The position numbers were made by a program, and so were the translations under genes. Source: Paratinospora sagittata (Eukaryota; Streptophyta; Magnoliopsida; Ranunculales; Menispermaceae). Taken from it: a DNA stretch of 64,000 nucleotides. The notes beneath the pieces are model-generated. The model was not told where the DNA came from. It did not search any database and worked only from the letters and a program-made list of their open reading frames with translations. Shown piece after piece: positions 44,862 through 57,546 of this stretch. The stretch lies in NCBI GenBank assembly GCA_035771175.1, contig CM069598.1, positions 13,374,539-13,438,538 of the forward strand. The letters run 5' to 3'. How positions within the stretch are numbered: position 1 is the stretch's first letter; each line of letters starts with the position of its first letter.

Positions 44862-46334
44862 TTGTTTAAACATCCCACCACTATATATATGTATATATCT
44901 CTACACTCATAATCGTTCTTATGAGTATTTATATTAACAAACGTAATATACGTGTACAGGTTGAGTACTAGGTGTAACAAGGAATTTAAGTGATTTGGAA
45001 TTTAGCGATTAAGGTGGGGAAGATTTTATGCCTTTACAATGTTTTATTTTGATATATAGATAGGAATGTTAAATTAATTAGGTCTATAGTATTATTAGAT
45101 TGCTCTTGCATGTCTATTTTACATGATTTTATATATACCATGTTGTGATTGTTAACTATGATGATATATGTGTCAGCATGATCTCTTATTCTGATCAAAT
45201 GATAATTGGATGCATGCAATTCATGTGGTAATTGGATTCATTTGTTTATTATAATGCCCGATGATGAAATACATGACTTGAGAATATTGACATAGTAAAG
45301 TTCATGCGTTAATACTATTATATTTGGCATTGTGACATGATACCACGCGTAGTGGAGTTTGAATATGTCTTGTGAATGCAATTAATATCATACTTATGTT
45401 GTATGTATGGTGTGACATCACTAAAGAACACAATTAAGATAAGAATCACACATATGGGGCAGTTATTCCAAGGAATATCGCCAATGTTTATTATGGGGTA
45501 GTTATTATAAAGAATATCGCCAATATTTATTATGAGGCAGTTATTCATAATGAATATCGCCAACGAATTTCTGATTTTGGGTAGTGCCACCCTATGTTTG
45601 ATTTACTAAAGGTACGTGATTTAGAACGTGATAAAATTCTCGACTCAAACAATCTAATGTTGCAACGATTAATGTGTGAAACTTGTTTGTAATGCTCTTG
45701 TGTATATATCATGATAAAATGTTGTGAATTGTTTAGATGATCCACTAGGCTTTCAAGCTTACCCTATTTTTCACATGCAGGTACTTAGAAAATAAAGTAG
45801 CAAGTTGTGACGTGGTTTAGTGATAGGGATGGGATGATAATTTGGATAAGATTTTAATTAGTGAATGAGCTAATTACTTGTTTGACTTTGTGAACTTTTT
45901 ATTTGAAAAGGGTTGTATTGACACTAGAAATTTTGATAAAACCTTATTATGATTATTGAAGGGATCATGATTTACTTTAAATGTATGTACTTTGGACTTG
46001 AACGTGTTAATTCTACTTGATGAATATATTTAAAATGTTGTGTCCATAATGAATGGACAAGGGCAAGTACCCTCACAATTCAATATGGAAATTTGTATAG
46101 TGGAATTATGTGGTCCTTAGCATGAAGATGAAAGGATATTCGTTTATCTTAATTAGTAAGTTGGTTAGAAGAACATAAATTCATATTTTTGCAAATTTTA
46201 CTATCTATATAATGGTTATAGGTTAAGATAGATGGATACGATTAGCATCTCGATTTTCAGTAATCTTTCTCGATAAAATTTAAATATTCATTATTTTACT
46301 TGAAATTTATGTTTTGAAAAATCGGGGTGTTACA
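43424..46334 (+). repeat. Gypsy-A 3' LTR, complete, 2911 bp
   Basis: Starts TGTAATCC and ends GTGTTACA, followed by hAT-1 sequence. It contains internal short tandem arrays: a unit of about 43-50 bp near 43445-43590, one of about 39 bp near 43951-44061, and one of about 45 bp near 45450-45570. There is an (AT)n run at 44833-44860. Short frames within it are chance. Confidence 0.9.
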
Positions 46335-46726
46335 TCAACCTCAATAACTGATTTGTGATTCCTTCGTAATAGTTTTTGAATTTGTAACTATTTTGTAATT
46401 CTTTAGTTTGCTACAAAATAAATATTGAGAAGCCAATGCCTAACATAAAATGAGTAGAAGGTGATATTTTTTTAATCTGTAACTGATTTGTTTTTGTTTG
46501 TTTATGGTTTAGTGATGAAATTCTATTCTATATTCATGGTTTTCTGGGATTATATTTTAAACAAATCTGCATATATTATGGGTTAATTTTGCATGAGCTC
46601 TAGGCTTTTCCTACAAATCTATGTTTAAAGAATTAAAAGTTGAATATACCTTGATTCAATAGGAGGAAAAGAATCTTGTTTTTTAGTTACCCAATTTTAT
46701 TTTATTTTTTTTCTTATGGATGTATA

Positions 46727-46848
<122 letters not shown>

Positions 46849-46875
46849 TTCTTATGGATGTGTATTATTTTTTAG

Positions 46876-48952
46876 ATGTCTACAAATGATACCCTAGCTG
46901 GGACATTGACAGCTGGAGAAAGTGGAGCACCTTCAAATGAAGCAAGAGTTGGAGATGCAAATGTCATGCACACTGATGTGAAGGAACCAGCCATGTCTAC
47001 AACAAAAATTAAAATAAAAAAAGTAGCAGGCCACCCTCTCTTGTTTGAGAGCAGTTTGGTAAATCATTAGATGAAAAAGGAAAAGTAGAATTTGCATCAT
47101 GTAACTACTGTGGTAGAGAATATCATTGTCTGAGTAAAAATGGTATTAGCACATTGACCAATCACTTGATGCAATGTGTTAAGTATCCATACAATTCTAA
47201 GAAACAAAAGTCCTTATCATTCCAAAAATCCGACCAAGAAGGTGATAGTCAATTGACAACATGAAAATTTGATCAAGTATATATTCGTAAAACACCTGTC
47301 GAGATGATTATCACCGATGAGTTGCCATTCACATTTGTAGAGGGTGAAGGGTTTCGAAAGTTTTGTTATGCAATGCAGCCTAGATTTACACTTGTGTCAA
47401 GGACCACCATAGCTAGGGATTGCTTAGAACTCTATGCACATACAATTGAAAAACATTTCAACCACTTTGCCTTACTACAGACTCATGGACTTCATTGCAA
47501 AATATGAATTATATGTGTCTCACTGCTCGTTATATTGATGATGAATGGAATTTGCATAAAAAATCATAAACTTTTGCTCAATTTCTAGTCATAAAGGTGA
47601 GGCAATTGGTAAGGCTATTGAGATGTGTTTGCTTCATTGGGGAATTGGGAAGATTTTTACAATCACAGTTGATAATGTTAGCTCTAATGATGTTTCTGCC
47701 GCATATTTGAAGAGGAAAATAAATAATTGGAAAGGGAGTGTCTTGGATGAGAATTATCTTCATATGAGATGTTGTGGGCATATATTGAATTTAATTGTCG
47801 GTGATGGTTTAAGCATCATGAATGAGTCAGTAAGCCGAATTCGAGGAGCTATTAAATATGTGAGGGGTTCTCCATCTACATTACAAAAGTTCAAGTCATG
47901 CATTGAACTTGAGAAAATAACATGTAAAAGCTCTTTCTGCTTAGATGTACCAACTAAATGGAACTCAACTTATATGATGTTGGAAGTGGCTATCAAACTT
48001 CGAAAAGCATTTGAAAGGTTACAAGAGCAAGATAGAGATTTTATATCTGAAGTTTAAAAGGGGGTTCCTCAAGAGGAACATTGGGAAGAAGCTCGTGCCC
48101 TTACAAAGTTTTTAAAATAGTTTTATGGAGCTACAAAATGCTTCTCAAGATCGCATTATGTCACAACCAATGCATATTTTCATGAAGTATGTGCAATTGA
48201 ATATCTTTTACAAGAATCAATAGATGATGGTGATTATGTTTTGAGTACAATGGCAGTGAAGGATGAAGGAGAAGTTTGATAAATATTGGGAAGATATTAA
48301 TAAGGTGAACATGATCTTGTTGGTTGCAGTGGTCCTTGAGTCTCTGTACAAGTTGAAGTATGTGAGCTATTGCTACAGTGGCTTGTATGTATTTGAGCAA
48401 GTTGAAGAGATGAGTAAAAAAGTGAAGGAAGTTTTTGATAAGTTGTATGTGCACTATCAGTTCCATTCTAGTTCTTCTACTTCAACAAGAACAACTCAAC
48501 CTAGATCATCACATGATATAGAGGTTGATGTACCAGATGAAGATGGGCAAGTCAAAAAGCAGAAATTTGGTTTTCAAAAACTTTTGGAGGAAGAAGAAAA
48601 TACATTTCATAAATCAGAGGTAGATCGATATTTAGAAGAAGGATGTGAAAAAGAATGTGATCATTTTGATATTTTGAATTGGTGGAAAGTTAATTCCTCT
48701 AAGTATCCAATCATTTCATTAATTGCAAGAGATGTATTAGCTGTTCCAGTTTCTACAGTTGCCTCAAAGTCAACTTTTAGCACTGAAAAACGTGTGCTTG
48801 GACAATTTCGTAGTTCGTTTACTCCAAAGATAGTGGAGGCTCTCATTTGTGCCCAAGATTGGCTACGTGCTTCACCAAGTTCGATAGAAATTGAAGAAAG
48901 ATTGGATGAAGTTGAAAGTATTGAATCAGGTTCAATCTCTTTTAATTATTAA
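46876..48952 (+). pseudogene. hAT-1 transposase, right copy with C-terminal dimerisation domain
   Basis: It has the same N-terminal pieces as the left copy, then continues past the left copy's breakpoint: SRIRGAIKYVRGSPSTLQKF, FCLDVPTKWNSTYMMLEVAI, and the hAT C-terminal dimerisation domain in 48263-48952 (FDILNWWKVNSSKYP, VSTVASKSTFST, RVLGQFRSSFTP). Lesions: a frameshift near 47030, a stop near 47262, a frameshift near 47500, TAA at 48055, a TAG near 48118 and a frameshift near 48262. Non-functional, but the C-terminal 229 codons are open. Closest in style to the RICESLEEPER/DAYSLEEPER group. Confidence 0.88.
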
Positions 48953-49954
48953 GTTTGGTTTTAAAAATTCTTCAACACTCACTTATTCATTATGAATACT
49001 ATATATATATATATTGAATCTCAGGTCTCATTGAAGAGGTTTCACTGGTGGTTGACTCTTGACATGCATGACATGCATGTATCATTTTGGTAAGTTTCTT
49101 TTTAATTAAAATGAATAATTAGAAATGTCATTTTTGTTTTTTGCTTTTTTCAAATTAGATCATGACACTTTGTTTTTAATAAATGCAATGTTTATGATAG
49201 TGAAGCTTGCAGTTGAGAAGATGCAGCCAAGGGAATTGTTTATGTTTGGCACTTTTGCTTGCATATGGAGTTGTGGTTATTGAGAACTATGTGATGTTGT
49301 TAATTACTTGCTGCTATTTGGGGATTGAAATAGAACTTGTCTTAATTAATTTGGTTTTTTTTTTCTTTCCTTTTTGGACACTTGGTTTGTTTAGTTATCT
49401 TGGATAATATTGCTTCAAGTTTTTGACTATGGTATGAGCTAGTTAAATATGTAGAAACATGATTAAAATATCTTTTGAATTTGCTTTTAATTTTTATTTA
49501 TTTAACTATTGGATATTTACAATTGGATGTGTAGGTAGGTACATAAAAAAAATTGCCTTGAGAAAGGCTTTGTAAGGAAAATATGCAAAAAAATTTCATG
49601 CCAAATTTTTTAGTATTCTTATTATTGAATGTAATAATGTATTTTATGTTTTAATTATAATGATAGAATTATATAGTATATTCTTCAAAGAATTGAATGT
49701 GTTTTGAAAAGGTAAAAAGGATTGAATGTGTTTTGAAAAAGTAAATAGTATTAAGTATAAGATTTATAACTGTAAAATTGACCGTGACTAACCCGATCAA
49801 CTCAAAGCGAACCAAATCGATAAAATTCGGTTCGGTTCGGTTTAAATATAAGTTCGGTTCGGATTCGATTTTAGAAAACTCAATCCAAACTCAGTTTGGC
49901 TCGGTTTAAGTTTTTTACCAAAAACTGAACCCAACCGAGGTTTGCACACCCCTA
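48953..49954. other. hAT-1 3' non-coding end
   Basis: Untranslated tail and subterminal region, with GGTTCGGTTCGG repeats near 49830-49860 that mirror GATTCGGTTCAG near 26530. No gene. Confidence 0.7.
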
Positions 49955-51509
49955 GTTTGTCTTTTTGCCCTCATGGACCATGACATTCAATGTTGAGAAT
50001 TACCCAATTTCAAGTCACCCTTGAACTTACCAACTAGAACCCGACTTTCTAAACAACCTCTTAGACTCAAATCTTGCTCCATGTGTTAATCCAAATTTAT
50101 CCACCAACACGTACAAGTTTTTATCTTGAACATCTGTCATGATTATAGTGGACTTCCAAAAAACTTTTAGTACTTCATTTTTACTGAAGTACATATAACC
50201 TTTGGAATTTTACTTAGAAAGAGAAACCAAGTTTTGAGTATAATTCGGCACATGTCGAACATCATGAAGTATAATGACGCGTTCATCAAACAACTTCACC
50301 TGTACTTCATCGACTCCTATTATTGGCCTTTGGGAGCCATCAACCATCAACACAAACTCGTAACCAATACACCTTTCATACTTGTCAAACTATGCTTCAT
50401 GTACACATATATGATGTGTGGCCCTGATATCAATCACATGCAAATCTCCATCATTAATAGATATCATAAGAATGAAATAATCATTCAACTCAACGACGTT
50501 CAAATTGTTATCGTCACCATTGACATCCTTGTTTGCAACTTGGAGCTGTTTGCCAAACTTGTTCCTTTTCCTTTCCAATTCTTACAATCCTTCTTTATGT
50601 GCCTCGATTACCCATGCTCCCAACATGTCCGCTTCATGAACCTTTTAGGATTCACTTTCTTTCTACTACTACCAATACCAAGCCCTCAAAAGAATTATTA
50701 CTTGCACTTTTTAATCTTCTCTCTTCAGAAAATGACACACTAGTACCCAACATTAACAAGTAACAGAGTTGAGGGGCATAAAGCTCGACTATAAAATAAA
50801 TTCTGAGTTCGAGCCTCCCCACTTACACAATGACGTCATTGGGTATTTGTGGTCGTACCTTAGGGGACTAAAGAGGGAGGCCTTGATACACTTGACTTCA
50901 AAAAAAAAAAAAAAAAATTGGCATACTTGTAACTTTTTGAAGGTTCACGGTATCCTTCTCATACATTAACATAATTTGAAGATGTTTATAAGAAGTTGGT
51001 AGGGACCAGATCAAACAAAGTGTTTCATCTTCATCATCAATTTTAACTCTAATTGCTACTAACTTTGAAACAATACCATTGAGGACACAGAGATGATCAG
51101 CTATTATTGTACCTTTTTCCATCCGCAATGGGTGGAATATTTTTTTAAGATACAACTGGTTTAAGAGACGTTTTGTCATATACAAGCTTTCTAACTTTTT
51201 CCAAAAATCTTTTGTTGTAAGACCACCTTTTATATTCTCAACTACATTCTTTTCATGACTAAGTTGTATTGTACTAACAGCTCTCATAACTATCTCTTGC
51301 CAGTTTTCATCACTTTATTTACTTTTATCTATCAAAGCCTTTTGCAGCCTGGATTGAATTAATAAGTCTTTAACCTACAATTGCCACATGCCAAAATAGA
51401 TTTTTTCCTTCAAACTTTTTCACATCAAACTTCAAGTTGGATGAATAATTCGACATCTCTAAATCTTTTCACACCTTAATGAATCAATTGAAATGCAACT
51501 CGAACTATA
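49955..51509 (-). pseudogene. Copia-4 gag and protease remnant
   Basis: The frame 51287-50898 encodes a copia-type gag segment (KDFWKKLESLYMTKRLLNQL, then an LIWSLPTSYKHL segment typical of the gag UBN2 domain). The frame 50578-50390 has a zinc-knuckle-proximal basic region and a decayed protease (DIRATHHICVHEA in place of the usual DSGA-x-H motif). Sequence further left, down to 49955, continues the protease-to-integrase spacer without an open frame. The rest of pol is missing at the hAT-1 junction. Confidence 0.7.
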
Positions 51510-51524
51510 GCTTTGATACCAATT

Positions 51525-52127
51525 TATTGGAAAAAAACACTCAAAACCCTCAAGTTTTACAAATTTAATAAAGAAAATATCAATAGAAATTAAGACCCAC
51601 AGCTCGAAGATATACGTGGAGACATCCCAAAATTTTTTTTTAAAAAAAGAAAAACCATAGGCAAACATAATCTATTAACAAGTACCTCAAAGTAAATAAA
51701 TATCTCAAGTACTTTTTCATTAGATAATACACAGATCTAAAACTTAGGTAAAAAGAAGAAGAAAAAGTGAATATCCAATATAAAACCAGAACTTCAACGA
51801 CACCCTGACAAACTCTAAAATTCTTATTTTTTACAAAGCTTCCAAGGATAAAGCTTCACTTTCTTTTAGATCTCACTCACTAATTAAAATTAATGAGTAA
51901 AAAATGAGAGACCTCTTTTATATAGACTCTCCAACTACAATATTTAAAAACTTTGACCAACAAAGATTCTTCATTCTAATATAACTACACCAACATGATT
52001 TTTCTTATTCTAAAAACAACTTGATCATAAAACATCTATTCATATTTACTAAGTCTTTATTACTTTCGAAATACATATTCTATATTCTAATCTAACAAGA
52101 AATTCATGTTTGAGCCAAAATCCAACA
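51525..52127 (-). repeat. Copia-4 5' LTR
   Basis: Direct, diverged copy of 25821-26413, followed on the minus strand by the primer binding site. Confidence 0.87.
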
Positions 52128-52140
52128 GAATGTACATGTA

Positions 52141-52171
<31 letters not shown>

Positions 52172-52236
52172 TTGAATAATGACACTTCATTGTGATTCTA
52201 ACATACGTTGAATGCATATTAAAAGAAGTTACTAAA
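52128..52236. other. 3' flank of SRK-3 with TA microsatellite
   Basis: TGTGTGTATATATA run at 52141-52171, then the SRK-3 3' untranslated region. Homologous to 10373-10488 next to SRK-2. Confidence 0.6.
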
Positions 52237-52901
52237 CTATCTACCCTTCAAAATTGTGATTGATAGCTCATTTGCAGTAATTGATTTTCGTCCTTTTGAT
52301 GTTGGTTGAGGTAAGGTAGTAGCCTCATTCCCCAACATCGAGATCACCTGAGACATGGATGGTCGGTCATCTGGGCATTGTTGTACACATAAAAGACCCA
52401 CATGAATGCATTTCAAGACTTCTGATAAATTGAATGTGTTCTCCATCCTTGCATCTATTAGTAATAATGCATCACTCTCTTGCCGTAACTTCCATGCCTA
52501 GGAACATATATAAAGATAATTTTTACTATATTAGTAAATGCTCTATATATGGTAATATAATTTAAAAATATTGTTGTCCCTTAAAAACTGACGTCAATTT
52601 TTCATGAATTTACCTACATTTAACTTTTGTTAAGGAAACACAAATTGCTATGGATACTTACGTGTCCAAGAAGGTTATGATAATGATCAGGATCGTAAAA
52701 CCCTCGATTTTTCTTGCCACTCACCATCTCCAACACTATAACTCTAAAGCTAAAGACATCAGATTTCACTGAGAAACGCCCATCCACGGCATACTCTGGA
52801 GACATGTACCCACTGCATTCATAGCCACATTGTCAGTATATAAGTTAGAAATAACAAATCGCGCAAAAATATTTTGTTAAGTTAACATATAGTACTTACT
52901 A

Positions 52902-53231
<330 letters not shown>

Positions 53232-53536
53232 TTATGAGTAGAGGGAATACCAAAAATATGAGTCCAAGCCCTTGTTAGGCATGTATTCATAGATTAACAT
53301 CTTTTCTTCTCCTTGAATGCAACAACCAAGAAGCTTTACAAGATTTCGATGTTGAAGCTTACTAACCAATATCGCCTCATTGTTGAACTCCTCAAATCCT
53401 TGAGTTCAGTTCTTCGAAAGCCTTTTGACAGCAATTTCTTGCCCATCGAGTAGCTTACCCTATTTATTAATTAATTTATTTTATTTTTTTTAAAAGAAAC
53501 AAATGACTTATTTTAGTAGCTTACCTGACATAATAT

Positions 53537-53808
53537 TGTTATGCGAAAGCATGAAAAAAAAATAAGACAATAAAATTTAACATGGTTCGACAAATTATCT
53601 ACGTCCACGGGAGGCAGCAATTGTATTCACAGGGATGATTTTACAAGGAGTAATGAACTATATTTATAGCCATTTACAATTGTGTGAAATGAGCCAATAA
53701 GTCAATTTCATTGTCAAATAAAGTTGTGCTTTATTTGAAACAAAGCCGCAAACTGTAACTTTATTTGACAAAAAACAGAGCAGCTTAATTTGACATAACA
53801 GAGCAACA
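53537..53808 (-). mobile_element. Solo LTR (272 bp) of a Copia element in SRK-3 intron 3
   Basis: TGTTATGC...GAGCAACA ends with a perfect 5-bp target duplication AATAT at 53532-53536 and 53809-53813. It shares the block CTACGTCCACGG with the LTRs of Copia-3 and Copia-5, so it belongs to the same broad Copia lineage. It was left by LTR-LTR recombination. Confidence 0.9.
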
Positions 53809-54057
53809 AATATTAGTAACTTACCTAATGATTTTGGAAAATAATTAATTAACCACAAACAATTAGATCGATAACCATATCGCATTTCAACGATATAATT
53901 TCTGTAAAATCAATATAGTGCACTCACCTTGTAAACAGGACCAAAACCCCTTGTCCAAGTTTATTACGCAAAGAGAAATAATCAGTCGCAGCTGTTATCA
54001 CATCAAAATCAAGCATAGGTAGCTCCCACTCCTCCTTTGACTCTACGTCCGTGTTTT

Positions 54058-55022
54058 CTTTGACTAATGTTACAAAAACCAAAGCATAGAAATTAGAATG
54101 ATGCTATTAACATTAAAAAAAAAAAAAAAATAGAATGAAAGCACAGTAAAAGAGGGGGTTTTTATTTTTCAATCTAATAGTATTTGTTACATCATATTAC
54201 AAACGATTAAGTCACTCAAGATTAATTAATGGAAGATAAGGGCTGTCTCAACTATTATCATGAGGGAGATTTGAACCTCCACCTCATGTGAACGGAGTTA
54301 GTTGCCTAATTGAGTGAACTATCTCTTATTGACAAAGAGAGCATCGGTCGGTGAGCATAATTTCTTATGGATGTTGACAAAATCTCATTAATTAATTTGA
54401 TCTTATCTTTAACACCACCTAATTGATTATTGGTAGTCCTGAACGGCAATATAAAATTGAAGTTCATACTTAATGTTTGGCATGATGAGTCTATCGAGCT
54501 TAGAATTAAAATCAATAAGAAACTAAAAGTTAATCCAATTATTCAACCTTCTGCGATATACAGCTGTTAGGAATTGCATTCAACGCAATAACATTTCAAT
54601 ATTGGTTGTATGCTTAAAGCAAATTAATTAACAAAGTTATAAACGTAGTAAGGAGTTTTACATTGTTTCATTAATAATGAAAAATGTAGCTGACTCCCCA
54701 TCATGATGATGTCAATTGATTATAACTACTAATTATAAATAGTGAATCTCACATGAGATGGCTCTACATGTAAATAATTGTGAAGTTTCTGTCGAGAATT
54801 CACTAGATCAACTAGAAAAGGTGACGTGAGGTGAGAAGTTGTTGTGCCCTAATTTAAGATGTAGACATCTATTTCTCATATTAGTAATTGAGATTGTCTT
54901 TGTCTTTAATTTAATGATTTGGAACGATTTGCATGAATAAGATGAACCAATGTAACAAATATAAATTAATAATAAAAAAAAAGTACTGAAAAGTTTTTTT
55001 TATTCTACCAAAAATAATATAC
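54058..55022 (-). other. SRK-3 intron 2
   Basis: AT-rich, no inserted element recognised, unlike the same intron of SRK-2. Confidence 0.6.
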
Positions 55023-55154
55023 CTCTCTTTTTCTGCCTTTTCCTCTTCCAAAGATGCATGATGACTACCAAGAGGAACACTCCCAATAGCAGCAGCACGC
55101 ATGTCACCAAAAGTATCACACGTCACTTTTCATTCAACCCACCCTTTGTGACAT

Positions 55155-55828
55155 CTGAATTGTGGAACATAAGATTACAAATAATATATATAAACATCTC
55201 TAAATTAAAGTGTTTTTGTTTTAAAAACATTTTAAAAAAGCTTTTTCTAACAGGGCCAATGTGTATTAGCACTACGGTTTCTTGTCATTGGATTGCCTTA
55301 AATAATGACACTTAAAAATTAAGTCACTTACATTTTTCCTAACTAAAGGCTACATTTTCCATTATAGTTGCTTACAACGACTCAAGGAGATCCAATGACA
55401 AGGAAGGCAGTGCCCGCATTTTGTTTTACCTAGTGGCGCTCAACGCAAACAAAATTGTCAGAGAAATGTAACCTTCAGGTAAGGAAATATGTTCGAGTTG
55501 TACTGATCTAATCTCTAAGTTATGGCGTTTTACTATAGAAGGCATTGGTATTAATCCATGAGCATTCAACTCAAAGAATTACTCATAACCCTTGAACACC
55601 CACGTATGCTCTGCTATGGCATTTGTGATATGATCTACTTAAAACATTAGTTCTCATACTACTTGTCAATATAAGCCTAGATCTCAACTAATTAAGATCA
55701 ATATGGACTCTTGACTAATGACTTAAATGTGGAGTTTTACTATAATAAGAAAGAGATGCCTATAAACTTATTATATATGTCTACACAAGAAGCCAACATA
55801 AAGGGAAACAATAAGAAAAGAAAATTAC
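55155..55828 (-). other. SRK-3 intron 1
   Basis: AT-rich intron without recognisable insertion. Confidence 0.6.
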
Positions 55829-56583
55829 CTAATTCTGAAGCTGCCATCTTCACATATATTTCATCTCCATTACCAGGAATTGTTCTCATATCAATTAGAT
55901 CCCCAAACCAAAGCAAGCATCCATTGCCTTCTTTAATGTCTGCCATTGCATAAGCTGTGCAAGAACAATTCTTCAAGCACACTTCCTTGCATTCTTCAAG
56001 CACACTTCCTTGCATTCTTCAAGGCCCATCTTCTTAACAACCACAGAATTCCTTGTGTCCGGCAATTTTACGCCTGTAAATTTTTTAAATCCTTCCCCCT
56101 TCCTGCAATCAAACATTGTTCTTCGAACACACCCGCTTGACCAATTCATCGAATTCCATTCTCCTGGAATTCTCGGTACGAACCCATTCAAACATTGGCA
56201 TACTGCCGCCGAGTTATCAACGTTACAAGAACCATATGCACCACATGAGTTATAATATACACACCGGTCTAAAGGCGCTATGCTATAAGGAAACCAATTG
56301 TGGCTGCGATCATTCCAACCATTAAAAGTAAGGTAGCCAGATTGATTCAACGACACCAAATTTCCAACAGAGGACCAGTCGTCGAATTCCAGAATGAAAT
56401 ACACTTCATCCTCATTAGAGATGAAGTCATAACCAAACATTGAGTTTGGATTCATGTAAGGAAACCCGAGAAATCGAATACCATTCCAATGCCCAGCCCG
56501 AAAAACCTCACTCTCTCTTTGCCATAAAACAAGTTGAGGAACCCCATGAGGATCTATCCCAAACTTTAAGTCACCTGAAGAAG
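55829..56583 (-). other. SRK-3 exon 1, 3' part (S-locus glycoprotein, EGF-like, PAN)
   Basis: Resumes GDLKFGIDPHGVPQLV and runs through GHWNGIRFLGFPY to the PAN domain, where the 23-bp duplication shifts the frame. The original frame resumes as CSCTAYAMADIKEGNGC and ends at a G|GTAATT donor. Confidence 0.9.
55969..56014. repeat. 23-bp perfect tandem duplication in SRK-3 exon 1
   Basis: TTCTTCAAGCACACTTCC followed by TTGCA, twice in a row (55969-55991 and 55992-56014). SRK-1 and SRK-2 have one copy. Confidence 0.95.
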
Positions 56584-56716
56584 AATTGTTCCTACATAGG
56601 TGGACCCCACAAATCTCCACCTCCACCTCATGTGGAACAGAGCTCCTCCACATCTGCAATCTCTTTACAGATAGCAAGCTTCTTTCAAAAAACTGTTGCT
56701 GCCTCCAGTAGTGCCC

Positions 56717-57546
56717 TTAGGCACTCCGAGCTCGTGAGATGTTGATCAAGTCCAAACAATGTTGGAACTTGATCCCTGTAACCACCTTTGTAAGCATATC
56801 TGCAGGGTTATCTGCAGTCTTGATCTTTTGCAGAAGAATACTTCCTTCTTCTACTATTTCTCGAACAAAATGAAAACGAACATCAATATGCTTCGTTCGA
56901 CTGTGATGAACTTGGTTCTTTGCCAAACAAATGACACTCTGGCTGTCGCAGAAAACTTCAACATTCTTCTGCACAATTCCCAAGTCTTTAGTCAATCCAT
57001 GAAACCAGATTGCTTCCTTGAAAGCTTCCGTTACTGCCATGTACTCTGCCTCTGTAGTAGACAAAGCAACTGTTGACTGTAGTGTTGATCTCCAACTCAC
57101 TGGTCCTCCTGCCATAGTGAAAACATAACCAGTAGTAGATCTGCGCTTGTCAAGATCTCCAGCATAGTCCGAATCCACATATCCGACTAGATGCTTACAA
57201 CTTTTCGTATCTCTTTCGAACTTTAAACCAATATCTACAGTACCATGAATATATCGTAGAATCCACTTCACTGCTTGCCAGTGGCCTTTACCGGGTTGTG
57301 CATGTAACGACTTACCATACTAACAGCATGTGAAATGTCAGGTCTGGTACACACCATAGCATACATCAAGGCACCAACTGCATTTGCATATGGAATGTTC
57401 TCCATTTGTTTCTTCTGATCTTCGGAATTTGGTGACATTGATGAACTTAGCTTGAAATATGGTGCCAATGGTGTGCTCACAGGTTTTGTGTCATTGCCAA
57501 TGCCAAAAGTTTGAAGAACTTTCTTCAAATACTGAGTCTGAGTCAA
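56717..57546 (-). pseudogene. Copia-3 reverse transcriptase end and RNase H (two frames)
   Basis: 57546-57268 (LKKVLQTFGI, ALMYAMVCTRPDISHAVSMV) and 57271-56717 (AVKWILRYIHGT, VDSDYAGDLDKRRSTTGY, ALSTTEAEYMAVTEA, VHHSRTKHIDVRFHFVRE, ADMLTK). A single-base shift near 57280 separates them. Confidence 0.92.

Larger units (their letters stand above)
28707..46334 (+). mobile_element. Gypsy-A: chromodomain Ty3/gypsy retrotransposon nested in hAT-1
   Basis: Order: truncated 5' LTR (28707-29299), primer binding site TGGTATCAGAGC (29303-29314), gag (30101-31318), a large foreign insert (about 31430-40425), pol from reverse transcriptase to chromodomain (40426-43320), polypurine tract AAGGTGGGAAGAA (43411-43423), complete 3' LTR (43424-46334, 2911 bp). 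The C-terminal chromodomain places it among chromoviruses. The surviving part of the 5' LTR differs from the 3' LTR at roughly 4-5% of positions in the stretch I compared. Protease is missing. Confidence 0.9.
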
